Source: Aquimarina atlantica (GTDB lineage: Bacteria; Bacteroidota; Bacteroidia; Flavobacteriales; Flavobacteriaceae). Taken from it: 64,000 nt of DNA. Both the position numbers and the translations under genes were made by a program. Position 1 is the first letter of the stretch. Each line of letters begins with the position of its first letter. The notes under the pieces were generated by a model. It saw nothing but the letters and a program-made list of their open reading frames with translations, was not told the origin of the DNA and searched no databases. The stretch is taken from positions 124,001 to 188,000 of the forward strand of contig NZ_AQRA01000005.1 of the NCBI RefSeq assembly GCF_000626715.1. The letters are read 5' to 3'. Shown one piece after another: positions 24,826 through 34,128 of this stretch.

Positions 24826-27087
24826 TTAAAAGAAATAAGTTACACTTAATTTGGCCAAAAAAGGTGTTCCCGGAGTGAAATGAAAATCATCTACAGGAGT
24901 AGTTTCATTTTGAAGTTGAGAAGAATCATAGAATACCGCTTCCATCCATTTTTGATCAAATATATTTTCTACTGCTAATCCGATTTCATAAGAGGGTCTG
25001 GTGTAGTTAATAACGGCATCCATCAAGAAGTAATCATCTGCTTGTACAGATTCATCTTCAATTAAAGGTCGTTCTGCCATATATCGGTATCGCAGAGATC
25101 CTTTGATTCCGTTTTTTAGTTTTAAGGTAGCTCCACCGGTTGAGGTAAATCGAGGAGCAGATGGGATTTTATTGGCTTCTTTTGGCTCATCCAGTAAAGT
25201 CCCATAACTATAATTTAGATCAGTATCTAACCAGAAATATGATAGTGGTTGATATCGAAAAGAAGCTTCTGCACCAATACGCTCAGAACGACCTTTATTT
25301 TCGAACTCAAAACCATCATCAGTTACAAAAACATACTCGGCATCACTTTTTATGTACCAGGCAGCAAGATTAGCAATCAATCTATTGCCAATTTTAAATT
25401 CTGTACCCAAATCATAACCAATAGCTCTTGGCAAAGGGTGAATAGATTTTTGATCCACAGCAGCCTGGCTATAATTAGAATGAAAACCAGAACTCGCTTT
25501 TGCATATAGCTGGATTTTTTGAGTAAGGTCATAGAAGAGACTGAGTTTAGGACTAAATCGAAATGCGTCGTTATCATCTTTACCCGGTTCTGGAATAAGC
25601 TCTTCGAGATCAAAAGTGAAATAATCTCCTCTAAGTCCTGCCAATATCGAAAGCTTATCGGTTAACTTTAGTTGCTCTCTTAGGTATATGCTATAATTGG
25701 TTTCTTTTATTTTGAAGGAGTTTACAGGTTCTAATAGTACTCTTCTGATATTTCTATTCAGGCTAATTTTATTGTTGTTATGTTGTACACCAAATCCAAA
25801 CTCTGTTTTACTATTCATTGTTCCTAATTTGGTATCTAAGGATAGTTTTCCGTTATAGGCAAATACATTTCTGTTTTCTGACTGATGTATCATATCACCA
25901 TTTATTGGATCATTGAGATAAAAGGAAAAATTAGAAAACAGATTATACTGGTTAGATATGTAGTAGAGTTGGTTTTTAAAACTAATCTTTTCTGATAGCT
26001 CAGATTGTAATTGGGCATTAATATGGATACGTTTTGTATCGCCACCCTCACTATCGTCTATGGCACCAAATCTGTTGATTAAGCCAGACTGTATTGCTCT
26101 TAATGGGATTTGCCCAGATGCGTTCCAATTGCTATGAAAAGTAGATACCGAAGTCGTTAGCGTATTATAATCATTAATATCTACAGTATATTTAGAAAAA
26201 GTATTTAATCGTCTTAAATTTTGCGGACTGTCAAAAAAACTTTTGTTGTACGTTCCTTCTATCGCGATGTACGCATTCTCATAGTTTTTGGATAAAAAAT
26301 TCTTTTTATCCAGAAGCGTAACCATGCCTAGTGCTCTTACAAAATTATATTGACCATATTCTAACTTTAAAGAGTTTTGGTTTAGCCTGCTTTTTGTTGT
26401 GTATGAAGCAGCACCAGATACTGCAAAATTACCTAAAGAAGCTTCATGCGGTCCTTTATAATAATTAGCATCACCTACGGTTTCGGGAATAAGAAAGTGC
26501 ATGTCGGCATATCCCTGGCCATGGGCATGAGAACTCAAATTAATTGGAATATCATCGACTGATACGGCAAAATCGGTACCGTGATCATTATCAAAACCTC
26601 TCAAAAATATTTGCTCGGCTTTACCTCCACCTGCATGTTGTGCAATAAAAAGGCCTGGAACCGTTTTTAGTAAATCCTGTGCGCTATTTACAGGTCTTAA
26701 TTTTAGCGATATTTTGGATACATGATGTACCCCTATTTCCTTTTTTTTGTTAGACTGAATAATGACTTCAGACAATTCTGTAGCAGAAACAGGAAGCCCT
26801 ACATTTAGGATGTACTCGTCTCCTTTTAGTACTACTTTCTTGGTAATGGTGGTATATCCTATTGCCGAAAACCGAAGGTCATACTTTCCTGCAGGCAATG
26901 TTATTTGATATTGACCATCTAAGTCGCTAATAGTTTCTTTACTTTGCTCTGCTATCGATAGAGATACATCAGGAATATTATAACCAGTACTGGCATCTTT
27001 TATAATTCCTTTTAAAATAGTGTTGGATTGTGAAAAGACAGATTGACTAATCAAAACCAATACACCACAAAACATAATTCTTTTCAT
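24826..27087 (-). CDS. TonB-dependent outer-membrane receptor, riboswitch-controlled
   Basis: 753 residues: Sec signal (MKRIMFCGVLVLISQSVFSQ), a carboxypeptidase-regulatory-like beta domain at about 22-105, a plug domain at about 115-235 and a 22-strand type barrel ending in the aromatic TYFF. The plug contains a His-rich stretch, NLSSHAHGQGYADMHFLIPE. The gene is preceded by a cobalamin riboswitch, so the ligand is probably a corrinoid, or cobalt in view of the His-rich plug. The classic BtuB TonB box is not obvious. It leads the operon that continues with the ferredoxin, epimerase-like protein, CobA and CbiX. Confidence 0.93.
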   Translation of the reverse strand: MKRIMFCGVLVLISQSVFSQSNTILKGIIKDASTGYNIPDVSLSIAEQSKETISDLDGQYQITLPAGKYDLRFSAIGYTTITKKVVLKGDEYILNVGLPVSATELSEVIIQSNKKKEIGVHHVSKISLKLRPVNSAQDLLKTVPGLFIAQHAGGGKAEQIFLRGFDNDHGTDFAVSVDDIPINLSSHAHGQGYADMHFLIPETVGDANYYKGPHEASLGNFAVSGAASYTTKSRLNQNSLKLEYGQYNFVRALGMVTLLDKKNFLSKNYENAYIAIEGTYNKSFFDSPQNLRRLNTFSKYTVDINDYNTLTTSVSTFHSNWNASGQIPLRAIQSGLINRFGAIDDSEGGDTKRIHINAQLQSELSEKISFKNQLYYISNQYNLFSNFSFYLNDPINGDMIHQSENRNVFAYNGKLSLDTKLGTMNSKTEFGFGVQHNNNKISLNRNIRRVLLEPVNSFKIKETNYSIYLREQLKLTDKLSILAGLRGDYFTFDLEELIPEPGKDDNDAFRFSPKLSLFYDLTQKIQLYAKASSGFHSNYSQAAVDQKSIHPLPRAIGYDLGTEFKIGNRLIANLAAWYIKSDAEYVFVTDDGFEFENKGRSERIGAEASFRYQPLSYFWLDTDLNYSYGTLLDEPKEANKIPSAPRFTSTGGATLKLKNGIKGSLRYRYMAERPLIEDESVQADDYFLMDAVINYTRPSYEIGLAVENIFDQKWMEAVFYDSSQLQNETTPVDDFHFTPGTPFLAKLSVTYFF

Positions 27088-27208
27088 CTAAAAAATCTAA
27101 GTTATGTGGGAAAAGTTATAGAGATAAAAAGAGTCTTTTAAACAGAAAGTAAGACCCGTAGTTATATCTAACTCTTTACCCGAGAGTTAATATTATATTT
27201 TGATTTAT

Positions 27209-27365
27209 GGCAGGTCTCCTGACTTTACACAATTATAACCGCCTTCCCATAGTTATACTACAGTGGCATGTGAATTATAATTTTATATATGTATTACAGT
27301 TGCGGGAACAGTTTTGGATTTTCACCAAATTCCCTTTTCATCTTTTATTTCTAAAAGAACCGTAA
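27209..27365 (-). promoter_or_regulatory. Cobalamin riboswitch
   Basis: On the - strand the sequence runs GGGAATTTGGTGAAAATCC, then ACTGTTCCCGCAACTGTAA, GCCACTG, GGGAAGGCGG and finally the B12 box AGTCAGGAGACCTGCC (ending at 27209), i.e. all core elements of the AdoCbl/B12 riboswitch in order. It ends about 120 bp before the TonB receptor ATG (27087). The 5' boundary is approximate. Known examples shut expression off when cobalamin is bound. Confidence 0.95.
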
Positions 27366-27391
27366 ATCAGCAGCGAAGATACTTTTTTTGT

Positions 27392-27916
27392 TTAAATAAA
27401 TGATTGGATAAAATCTACACGTTTTGTTAAAGTTGTTTTAGGAGCTATTTCTATTGTAAAATTGAAGTTTTGGTAGACTTCTATAAGATGCTTATGAATA
27501 CATTGGGCTTCTATGAATGATTGAGGACGTTGAGGATCGTTGATATAAATTTCTTCCCAGGGAGGCATTAAAAATACAGTAGATGCATAATGCGTCTTGA
27601 ACGGAAAGTCTGACAGATATTCTGGAATAGGATAAGATTTTGCTTTTAGATAAGCTATGATATCAGGCAATCCCCGATCTACATAAGAATTTTCCTGAAG
27701 TGGTAACTGTAATTCTTTGAGAGTTTGAAGATACACCAAATTAGCAAAGCCAGGAAGATCTCCCCACGGAGTTTTATTACTTTTTATCTGCTGTTGTTCA
27801 AGTATTATTTTTCTAGAAATTTCAGAAAAACACGAATGTCCATTCGCTTGTAAAGCTTGGATTAAACTTGTTTTTCCGGTTCCCGGTGCTCCGGTGATGA
27901 TATATCTTTTGGGCAT
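27392..27916 (-). CDS. Small P-loop ATPase (Ttd14/NadR-like AAA)
   Basis: 174 residues. The Walker A motif ITGAPGTGKTSLIQAL is at residues 7-22 and YVDRGLPDIIAYL and VFLMPPWEEIYINDPQRPQSF resemble the Ttd14/NadR kinase-like group (AAA_28). Members are NTP-binding proteins of uncertain substrate; in flavobacterial cobalamin loci they often accompany cobQ/cbiB. A link to nucleotide loop assembly (a kinase-like step) is only inference. It carries the TCTAANN array just upstream of its ATG and is separated from cbiB by a 161-bp foldback element. Confidence 0.82.
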   Translation of the reverse strand: MPKRYIITGAPGTGKTSLIQALQANGHSCFSEISRKIILEQQQIKSNKTPWGDLPGFANLVYLQTLKELQLPLQENSYVDRGLPDIIAYLKAKSYPIPEYLSDFPFKTHYASTVFLMPPWEEIYINDPQRPQSFIEAQCIHKHLIEVYQNFNFTIEIAPKTTLTKRVDFIQSFI

Positions 27917-27920
27917 ATTT

Positions 27921-27964
27921 TTTTAGATGTTAGAATTTAGACCGTTTCACTATTAGATTTTAGA
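27921..27964 (-). repeat. TCTAANN heptad array upstream of the small ATPase gene
   Basis: On the - strand: TCTAAAA, TCTAATA, the 9-mer GTGAAACGG, TCTAAAT, TCTAACA, TCTAAAA, then AAAT and the ATG at 27916. It matches the array before cobB (1004-1056) in heptad unit, 9-mer interruption and position relative to the start codon. Confidence 0.7.
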
Positions 27965-27979
27965 TCTTTTTCTGATAAA

Positions 27980-28140
27980 GAACTCTTCTAGAGTAATGCT
28001 TTTGCCTGCAAAACTCACATTTTGCACCTTAATTTTGCTATTTTTTTTCAACGTAGCTAAGGCTATGCTGAAAAAAAAGAACTTCATTATGGCACAAAAG
28101 CCAAACTTTTCGGCTTAAAACCACTACTCTAGAAGAGTTC
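27980..28140. mobile_element. 161-bp foldback (MITE-like) element between cbiB and the ATPase gene
   Basis: Terminal inverted repeats GAACTCTTCTAGAGTA (27980-27995) and its exact complement (28125-28140). The centre is a hairpin: TTTTTTTTCA (28041-28050)/TGAAAAAAAA (28069-28078) around CGTAGC-TAAG-GCTATG. It has no coding capacity. The core resembles that of the element at 43362-43523. No target-site duplication was established, so mobility is inferred only from shape. Confidence 0.6.
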
Positions 28141-28162
28141 AAATCGAAAAATTATTGTCTCG

Positions 28163-29101
28163 CTATGTGTTTGGATAAAGAAAATAATAAATCATACAGA
28201 TTAAGAGGACAAATGTAAAGGTTACTTTTTGATTGATCCTCGCTACTGTTTTTATTTCATGATCTTTTAGGATTCGATCATTAGTTCCTATAAACGGTTT
28301 ATCAACTAGTTTTCCGTGATAATAATTGGGTCCGCCAAATTTACAATCCAGAATCGCAGCCAGAGCAGCTTCGGGATATCCGGCATTAGGGCTAGAGTGC
28401 TGTTTACCATATTGTACTACAAAAGAGATTTTATGAAGTTTGCCAGTAACCAGTAACATTAGAAATGCCGTAAGTCTGGCAGGGATATAGTTAACGACAT
28501 CGTCTAGTTTTGCAGCAAATTTTCCAAAATGTATATACCTTTCATTTTTATAACCAATCATAGAATCAAGGGTATTAATCATTTTATATCCCATAGCACC
28601 GGCCACACCAAATAATGCATAGTAGAAAAGAGGGGCAATGACTCCATCACTAAGGTTTTCTGATAGTGTTTCGAACACTGCTGTTTTTATTTGTTGCGAA
28701 TTTAATTGATCTGTTTCTCGACCTACAATCCATGACAATCGTTTTCTGCCTTGTGCTATTCCTTCTTGTAAGGCTGCAAAAACAGCTTTACCTTCGTCTA
28801 TCAAACTTTTATTAGCCAGGGCGTAGAACACCACTATAGAAGAGAACATATAATAGGCAATGGTGTATGTAGAAATGAGTTTCTGAGCATAATAAAAGAA
28901 TGCAATTGTGCTTGCCAGTAACCCAATAGTGAGTGTCATTCCTTTTATAAAAGTAAAAGGGGTGGTGTTTAATTTTTTTTCACCATAAGCAATACTATTT
29001 CCAAATAATCGAATGGGATGAGGAAGCCACCGGGGATCTCCCAATATCAAATCAAGAATATACCCAAGTACTAACGGAATGATTACTGTAGCATACTCCA
29101 T
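28163..29101 (-). CDS. cbiB: Adenosylcobinamide-phosphate synthase CbiB
   Basis: 312 residues, polytopic membrane protein of the CbiB/CobD (P. denitrificans naming) family. The N-terminal GYILDLILGDPRWLPHPIRLFG, RKRLSWIVGRETDQLN, SENLSDGVIAPLFYYALFG and SPNAGYPEAALAAIL blocks are family hallmarks. It joins aminopropanol phosphate to adenosylcobyric acid. It overlaps the threonine-phosphate decarboxylase gene by 19 bp, matching the metabolic order. Confidence 0.95.
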   Translation of the reverse strand: MEYATVIIPLVLGYILDLILGDPRWLPHPIRLFGNSIAYGEKKLNTTPFTFIKGMTLTIGLLASTIAFFYYAQKLISTYTIAYYMFSSIVVFYALANKSLIDEGKAVFAALQEGIAQGRKRLSWIVGRETDQLNSQQIKTAVFETLSENLSDGVIAPLFYYALFGVAGAMGYKMINTLDSMIGYKNERYIHFGKFAAKLDDVVNYIPARLTAFLMLLVTGKLHKISFVVQYGKQHSSPNAGYPEAALAAILDCKFGGPNYYHGKLVDKPFIGTNDRILKDHEIKTVARINQKVTFTFVLLICMIYYFLYPNT

Positions 29102-30105
29102 TGCTGTAAAGCGTTAATTAATAGCTCATTTTTTTCGGGACTCTGACTGGCAATACGAATGTAATGACTATCTAAACCTCTAAAGTTTGAAGCATCTCTG
29201 ATCAATAATTGATGAGTATGTGCTAAATAATCTTTGAGAAGAGGAGCACTAGGTGTTTCTAGTTTTACTAAAAAATAGTTGGTATTTGATGGGATAACAG
29301 TAAAACCATCTAAAGTATCAATTTGTTGTTGTAGCTGACTACTATATCTTAGAAGTGCTGCCATGTCAGGATATAATTCTATATAGTTTTCAAAAATGTG
29401 TTTTCCGGCTTCGATTGCCATGGTATTAACACTCCACGGTATTTTAGAAGACTGTAGTTTTTTTCCTATTTCCGTATTACATAATATATATCCTAACCGT
29501 AATCCCGGTATCGAAAATAATTTGGTAAGTGATTTTACGATCATAAGATTGGTAAACTTTTCTAGTAATTTGATACAAGATTCTATCTCAAGAGTAAACT
29601 CAATATAAGCTTCATCGATAACAAATGTAGTATCGGGGAAATCGGTTATTAGTTTTTCTATTTCTAGTGTTGTATTGCTATACCCATTAGGATTATTAGG
29701 GTTACAAAGAAATACAAGATCTTCTTCAAAAGAGGTATTTAAGACCTCAGAACGATCAAAGTGCCTGATTTTCATATTACTTCGTAAACAAGCATCTTCA
29801 TACTCAGAAAATGTAGGAATACCTATGGCAGCTTTTTTACCCAAAAAAAGGGGAGTTATACTATAAAAAGCCTCTGTGGCTCCATTCGTTATCAATACCT
29901 GTGATGAATTTACCCCATGGTGATCTGCTACTTGTTGTGTTAAAACATCTGCATTAGGGGCTGGGTAATTAGCAATAAGAGGCAATTGTTCTCTAAGATA
30001 TGAAAGTAACAGCTCTGAAGTTCCTTCATGCCAGATATTAGAACTAAAATTAGCTTTAAATGGTATTGCATAACGATAACCGTCATCGCCGTGTCCGTAT
30101 ATCAT
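29083..30105 (-). CDS. cobD: L-threonine-O-3-phosphate decarboxylase (PLP aminotransferase fold)
   Basis: 340 residues, fold-type I PLP enzyme. MIYGHGDDGYRY at the start is characteristic of the CobD/CobC cobalamin branch, with ITNGATEAFY, FLCNPNNPNGYSN, VIDEAYIEF and the PLP-lysine motif SLTKLFSIPGLRLGY. It makes (R)-1-amino-2-propanol phosphate for attachment by CbiB. It overlaps cobQ by 4 bp (ATGA) and cbiB by 19 bp. The symbol follows Salmonella naming (cobC in Pseudomonas denitrificans). Confidence 0.9.
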   Translation of the reverse strand: MIYGHGDDGYRYAIPFKANFSSNIWHEGTSELLLSYLREQLPLIANYPAPNADVLTQQVADHHGVNSSQVLITNGATEAFYSITPLFLGKKAAIGIPTFSEYEDACLRSNMKIRHFDRSEVLNTSFEEDLVFLCNPNNPNGYSNTTLEIEKLITDFPDTTFVIDEAYIEFTLEIESCIKLLEKFTNLMIVKSLTKLFSIPGLRLGYILCNTEIGKKLQSSKIPWSVNTMAIEAGKHIFENYIELYPDMAALLRYSSQLQQQIDTLDGFTVIPSNTNYFLVKLETPSAPLLKDYLAHTHQLLIRDASNFRGLDSHYIRIASQSPEKNELLINALQQWSMLQ

Positions 30106-31565
30106 ATTGTGATGTGCATTTCAGAAATAATAGAATCGATATCAACATTTTTTTCTAGTAAAGAAGCTAACTTATCATAATTTTCTTCTTTATAAGCTTT
30201 ATAATCAAACGATGTTTTGGTATTGGTAAAATTCTGTAACAAATCTTCAATTACGATAGCGTGATCCAAAATTCCATGAATATAGGTTCCCCAGCAATTG
30301 TCGAGTATATATCCTTCAGGTTGACCATCGATATAATTTAGAGGTTGATGATCTTCGACCATAGTTTCTCCCATATGGATTTCATATCCCGAAATGGTTT
30401 TTTGATACTCTTTAAATGTAAAGTTACATTGTATAGTAGTTTTTTCTGAAGTCAACTGTGTAGTTATTGGTAAAATACCTAATCCGGGAAGGGTTTTAAT
30501 ATCACTTTCGACCCCCAGAGGATCTTCGATCATTTTTCCTAGCATCTGATATCCACCACAAATACCGATAATGTTTTTTTGTGATTTGTGCGCCTCTAGT
30601 ATCACCTTAGCAATACCTTTTTCTCTAAGAAAGATAAGATCCTGGATGGTGCTTTTACTACCAGGAAGTATAATAATATCGGCTTCAGATATACTTTTGG
30701 GATCATTAGAATAAAAGAGATGTGTTCTTGAATCTTTTTCTAATACATTAAAATCGGTATAATTAGAAATGTAGGGTAGTAAAACTACTACGATGTTCAC
30801 TAACCCATTTACTATAGTTTTCTCTTTTTTCTGTAAGGCTACCGAATCTTCTTCTTCAATATAGATATCATTGGCAAAGGGTACAACTCCCAGGACAGGA
30901 ATTCCGGTTAGTTTTTCTAACCTCTTTTTCCCGTCTTCAAATAAAGAAATATCTCCTCTAAACTTATTGATAATCACTCCTTTTAACAGTTTCTTTTCCC
31001 AGGGCTCGAGAAGTGCTATTGAGCCATATACACTAGCAAAAACACCTCCTTTATCAATATCGGCAACAAGATATACATCTGCATCGGCTGCTTGTGCCAT
31101 ACGCATATTTACAATATCACGATGTTTTAGATTAAGCTCACTTATGCTTCCTGCTCCTTCTAAAACGATAGGATTATATTTTTCCTGGAGCCGAAAAAAT
31201 GCGGTTTTAGCTTCTTCAAAAAGGTGCTGTTTATTATTTCCTAAGAAGTACTCTTTAATAGTTTGATTACCAATAGGTTTGCCGTGTAAAACGACCTGAG
31301 ATTTATTTGCTCCAGAAGGTTTTAATAAGATGGGATTCATATCTGTAGCACAATCAATTTTACATGCTTCGGCCTGTACAGCCTGTGCTCTCCCAATTTC
31401 TAATCCATCGGGAGTTACAAAACTATTAAGCGACATATTTTGTGCTTTAAACGGAGCAGGAGCATATCCTTTTTGTTTTAATACTCTACAAATACCAGTA
31501 ACAAGAATGCTTTTGCCAACATCTGATCCTGTTCCTACAAACATTATAGGGCGTAATTTTTTCAT
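30102..31565 (-). CDS. cobQ: Cobyric acid synthase
   Basis: About 487 residues. The N-terminal ATPase domain has IMFVGTGSDVGKS, APFKAQNMSLNSFVT and EGAGSISELNLK; the C-terminal glutamine amidotransferase domain has its Cys nucleophile in IIGICGGYQMLG and a closing GTYIHGILD. It amidates the b, d, e and g side chains. The ATG at 31565 gives the MKKLRPIMFVGTGSD start; an ATG five codons upstream (31580) is an alternative. First gene of the cobQ-cobD-cbiB-ATPase unit. Confidence 0.95.
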   Translation of the reverse strand: MKKLRPIMFVGTGSDVGKSILVTGICRVLKQKGYAPAPFKAQNMSLNSFVTPDGLEIGRAQAVQAEACKIDCATDMNPILLKPSGANKSQVVLHGKPIGNQTIKEYFLGNNKQHLFEEAKTAFFRLQEKYNPIVLEGAGSISELNLKHRDIVNMRMAQAADADVYLVADIDKGGVFASVYGSIALLEPWEKKLLKGVIINKFRGDISLFEDGKKRLEKLTGIPVLGVVPFANDIYIEEEDSVALQKKEKTIVNGLVNIVVVLLPYISNYTDFNVLEKDSRTHLFYSNDPKSISEADIIILPGSKSTIQDLIFLREKGIAKVILEAHKSQKNIIGICGGYQMLGKMIEDPLGVESDIKTLPGLGILPITTQLTSEKTTIQCNFTFKEYQKTISGYEIHMGETMVEDHQPLNYIDGQPEGYILDNCWGTYIHGILDHAIVIEDLLQNFTNTKTSFDYKAYKEENYDKLASLLEKNVDIDSIISEMHITI

Positions 31566-31788
31566 TCTTATTTGTACCATGACTTGGCTTCAAAATTAGT
31601 TAAATAATCTGATGAAAAGAATTTCTGTAGTATGCATATGAGAAAATAGTATTTCTTTGTTCTTCATAAAAAATGGTGTTTTTGGGTAAAAGCATGATTT
31701 AATTTTGATTTTTCAAACTTTTGATCTGTTATTTGCCTAAAATTAGTTGCTTGGATATATAAAACTTTAATTTGTACATTTACTCTTC

Positions 31789-32292
31789 ATGACCGTACAA
31801 GACTTTATACATTGGTTTTCAAATCATCCCAATATAATATTGGGATATTTTATGGTAATTATAGCAATTTCTTTGATTGGATTGCTTTTTGTAAATCAGA
31901 AAAATTTTACTCCTCCAATTACCTATTTATATGGGATATTGGTGTATGCGATTACGATTCCGGGAGTACTGGCACTAATACTAATTTTATATAGCTTTTT
32001 CTTTTTAAAAACAAATCTGCTACAAGTAGATCTGATAACCTATTTTGTCCCGTTGATATCGATGGTTGTTACTCTGATCATTATCAACAAAACGGTTCCT
32101 ATGTCGAGAATTCCTGGATTCAAAAGATTATCTGGACTTTTTATAATAGTACTCATCACATTTATTATTACCTATGTACTACAAAGAATGTTTTTTGGGG
32201 TTTTCTTTGTAGGAAAAATTCAGTACTTAGTAGTATTTTTCTTAATCCTACTTTTAGGTTTGAAAATTGCCTGGGATAAAATTATAAAGTAA
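31789..32292 (+). CDS. Hypothetical membrane protein, 167 aa
   Basis: Family not recognised. Five hydrophobic segments (about residues 15-35, 43-65, 78-98, 107-130 and 138-160) and very few charged residues, including a short basic tail. It is divergent from cobQ and precedes the operon at 32413 by 121 bp, so it may be either independent or an accessory of that system. Confidence 0.65.
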   Translation: MTVQDFIHWFSNHPNIILGYFMVIIAISLIGLLFVNQKNFTPPITYLYGILVYAITIPGVLALILILYSFFFLKTNLLQVDLITYFVPLISMVVTLIIINKTVPMSRIPGFKRLSGLFIIVLITFIITYVLQRMFFGVFFVGKIQYLVVFFLILLLGLKIAWDKIIK

Positions 32293-32388
32293 AATCGTTT
32301 GTAACATTTTTATGACAAACAACACTTATTATATAAAAGATGTTTGCGTAATTTTATTTCTTACAATGGTATGCAACACTTATTTTTT

Positions 32389-32396
32389 TAAATTTG
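32389..32396 (+). promoter_or_regulatory. Candidate Bacteroidota -7 box before the coiled-coil/ABC/AAA operon
   Basis: TAAATTTG fits the TAnnTTTG consensus exactly and ends 16 bp before the ATG at 32413. A good -33 TTTG at the expected distance is not obvious, so this is tentative. Confidence 0.35.
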
Positions 32397-32412
32397 TTTA
32401 AATTCACTAACC

Positions 32413-33093
32413 ATGCTAAAAAATTTAAAGTCTTTATTTATAGTTGACGATTCTGAAGAAGAGAATAATCAAAGCCAGGAATCAGCTAAAAATGATAGCA
32501 CCAAATCAGATAAAAATCCATCAGCCGAAACTCCCCCACCACTTCCTAATAAGGTAACCAATTTAGAGTCTTCAGGAGTTGTTGATGCCAAGATTATTGA
32601 AAAACTATTACAAGCGATAGAAAAAAATAATTTAGAAGGATTTGATTATCTCGAATATAAGAAATCATTAAAAGCTTTAGATAAAATGCCTATGGATGAG
32701 GCTACCAAATATCGTTCGGCTTTTGCAACGGCTTCTACTATGGGAGTTACTCTAGATAAGTTATTACAAACTACTAATTTTTATATAGGTGTTCTCGACA
32801 AAGAAAATGAACAGTTTTTAGGAGCCTTTAAAAATCAGTTTAATGATAAAGTATCAGGTAGAGAAAGAGAAGTTGCTCAATTCGAGTCTATTATAAAAGA
32901 AAAATCTGCAGAGATTAAAAAGCTTACAGATGAAATTGCTAAACATCAAAAACAAATTGCAGATCTAAAAGGTAAAATAGAAGAAAGTAATGCCAAGATC
33001 AATAAGACACAAAATGATTTTAAATTATCGTATGATCATTTAAAATCTCAACTTGAGGAAGATAAAGTTAAAATGCAGAAATATTTAAAATAA
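32413..33093 (+). CDS. Coiled-coil protein, first gene of the TerB/AAA-ABC operon
   Basis: 226 residues, family not recognised. Residues 14-55 are an acidic, Ser/Asn/Pro-rich disordered lead (ending in TPPPLPNKV), 60-125 are helical, and 140-226 form a long coiled coil rich in Lys/Glu. No signal or membrane helix, so cytosolic. Its stop is directly followed by the next ATG (0 bp). It may be a scaffold or adaptor to the membrane coiled-coil partner encoded next; it occupies the place held by TelA-like proteins in related operons, but no TelA motif was seen. Confidence 0.75.
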   Translation: MLKNLKSLFIVDDSEEENNQSQESAKNDSTKSDKNPSAETPPPLPNKVTNLESSGVVDAKIIEKLLQAIEKNNLEGFDYLEYKKSLKALDKMPMDEATKYRSAFATASTMGVTLDKLLQTTNFYIGVLDKENEQFLGAFKNQFNDKVSGREREVAQFESIIKEKSAEIKKLTDEIAKHQKQIADLKGKIEESNAKINKTQNDFKLSYDHLKSQLEEDKVKMQKYLK

Positions 33094-34104
33094 ATGGAGA
33101 ACTCAATAAAACCAAAATCATTTTGGAAAAGACCCGAAGGAAAAACAGGAATGTTATTTATGGGGCTTTTAGGAGCAGGAGGATTATATGGATTGTACAA
33201 AGTACTTCCCTTTTTAATTACCATTGTAGAAAATACATTATACTTAGGTATTTTATTGGCAGTTTTAGGGGCATTGATCTATATCGTACTCGACCCAAAA
33301 ATGAGAAACCTCATTTTTTATATGTACAAATCTTTTATGCGATGGCTAACAGGAATTTTTATTCAAATAGATCCTATTGGTATTCTAAAAAGTTATATAG
33401 ATGATCTTAAGGATAATCTTAAGAAAATGAATAAACAGATTGCTGTTCTGAAAGGACAAATGAAACGTTTACAGCAAATCATGTATGATAATAAGAAAAG
33501 TATCAATAATAACTTAAAATTAGCTAGCGCAGCCAAAGAAAAGGATAAGAAGGGGATTATGATTCTTAAATCCAGAAAAGCCGGAAGGCTGAAGGAGTCG
33601 AATATGAAGCTAGATGAACTCTATAAAAAAATGGAAATTTTATATAGAGTATTAGTGAAGATGTATGAAAATTCTGAAATTTTACTTGAAGATATTGAAG
33701 ATCAGGTAATGGTAAAGGAGCAAGAAAGAAAAGCGGTAAGAGCTGGGCATTCTGCTATGAAATCTGCAATGAATATCATAGCTGGTAATAATGATAAAAA
33801 AGAAATGTTTGATCGTGCGCTCGAAGCAATAGCAGATGATGTAAGTATGAAAATAGGAGAGATGGAACGTTTTATGGAAATGTCTACCAGTTTTATGGAT
33901 TCTATTGATCTTCAAAACGGAATATTTGAAGAAGAAGGCCTTGAATTGCTTGAGAAATGGGAAAACGAAGGAGTTTCTCTTATTTTAGGTAATCAAAAAG
34001 ATTTATTGGTGCATGATCAACATAGTGTAGATCTTGACGCCCCCATTGTAAAACAAAAACACCAAAATAATCAATACTCAGACTTATTTAATTTTGAGGA
34101 TTAA
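33094..34104 (+). CDS. Two-helix membrane coiled-coil protein
   Basis: 336 residues, not recognised by name. Two membrane helices at about residues 18-40 and 46-66, then a basic MRNLIFYMYKSFMRW segment, and a long alpha-helical coiled coil from about 95 to 270. The layout (membrane hairpin plus cytosolic coiled coil) recalls XpaC- or PspA-like envelope-stress proteins, without a decisive motif. It is translated directly after the coiled-coil protein upstream and 24 bp before the substrate-binding/OmpA gene, so it probably forms the inner-membrane base of the system. Confidence 0.75.
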   Translation: MENSIKPKSFWKRPEGKTGMLFMGLLGAGGLYGLYKVLPFLITIVENTLYLGILLAVLGALIYIVLDPKMRNLIFYMYKSFMRWLTGIFIQIDPIGILKSYIDDLKDNLKKMNKQIAVLKGQMKRLQQIMYDNKKSINNNLKLASAAKEKDKKGIMILKSRKAGRLKESNMKLDELYKKMEILYRVLVKMYENSEILLEDIEDQVMVKEQERKAVRAGHSAMKSAMNIIAGNNDKKEMFDRALEAIADDVSMKIGEMERFMEMSTSFMDSIDLQNGIFEEEGLELLEKWENEGVSLILGNQKDLLVHDQHSVDLDAPIVKQKHQNNQYSDLFNFED

Positions 34105-34128
34105 CAACTAAAAACCAGTCAATATATT

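Noticed and set aside
32413..34104. Coiled-coil proteins as TelA and XpaC homologues
   Set aside because: Position and general layout are similar, but no diagnostic motif could be seen; left unnamed.
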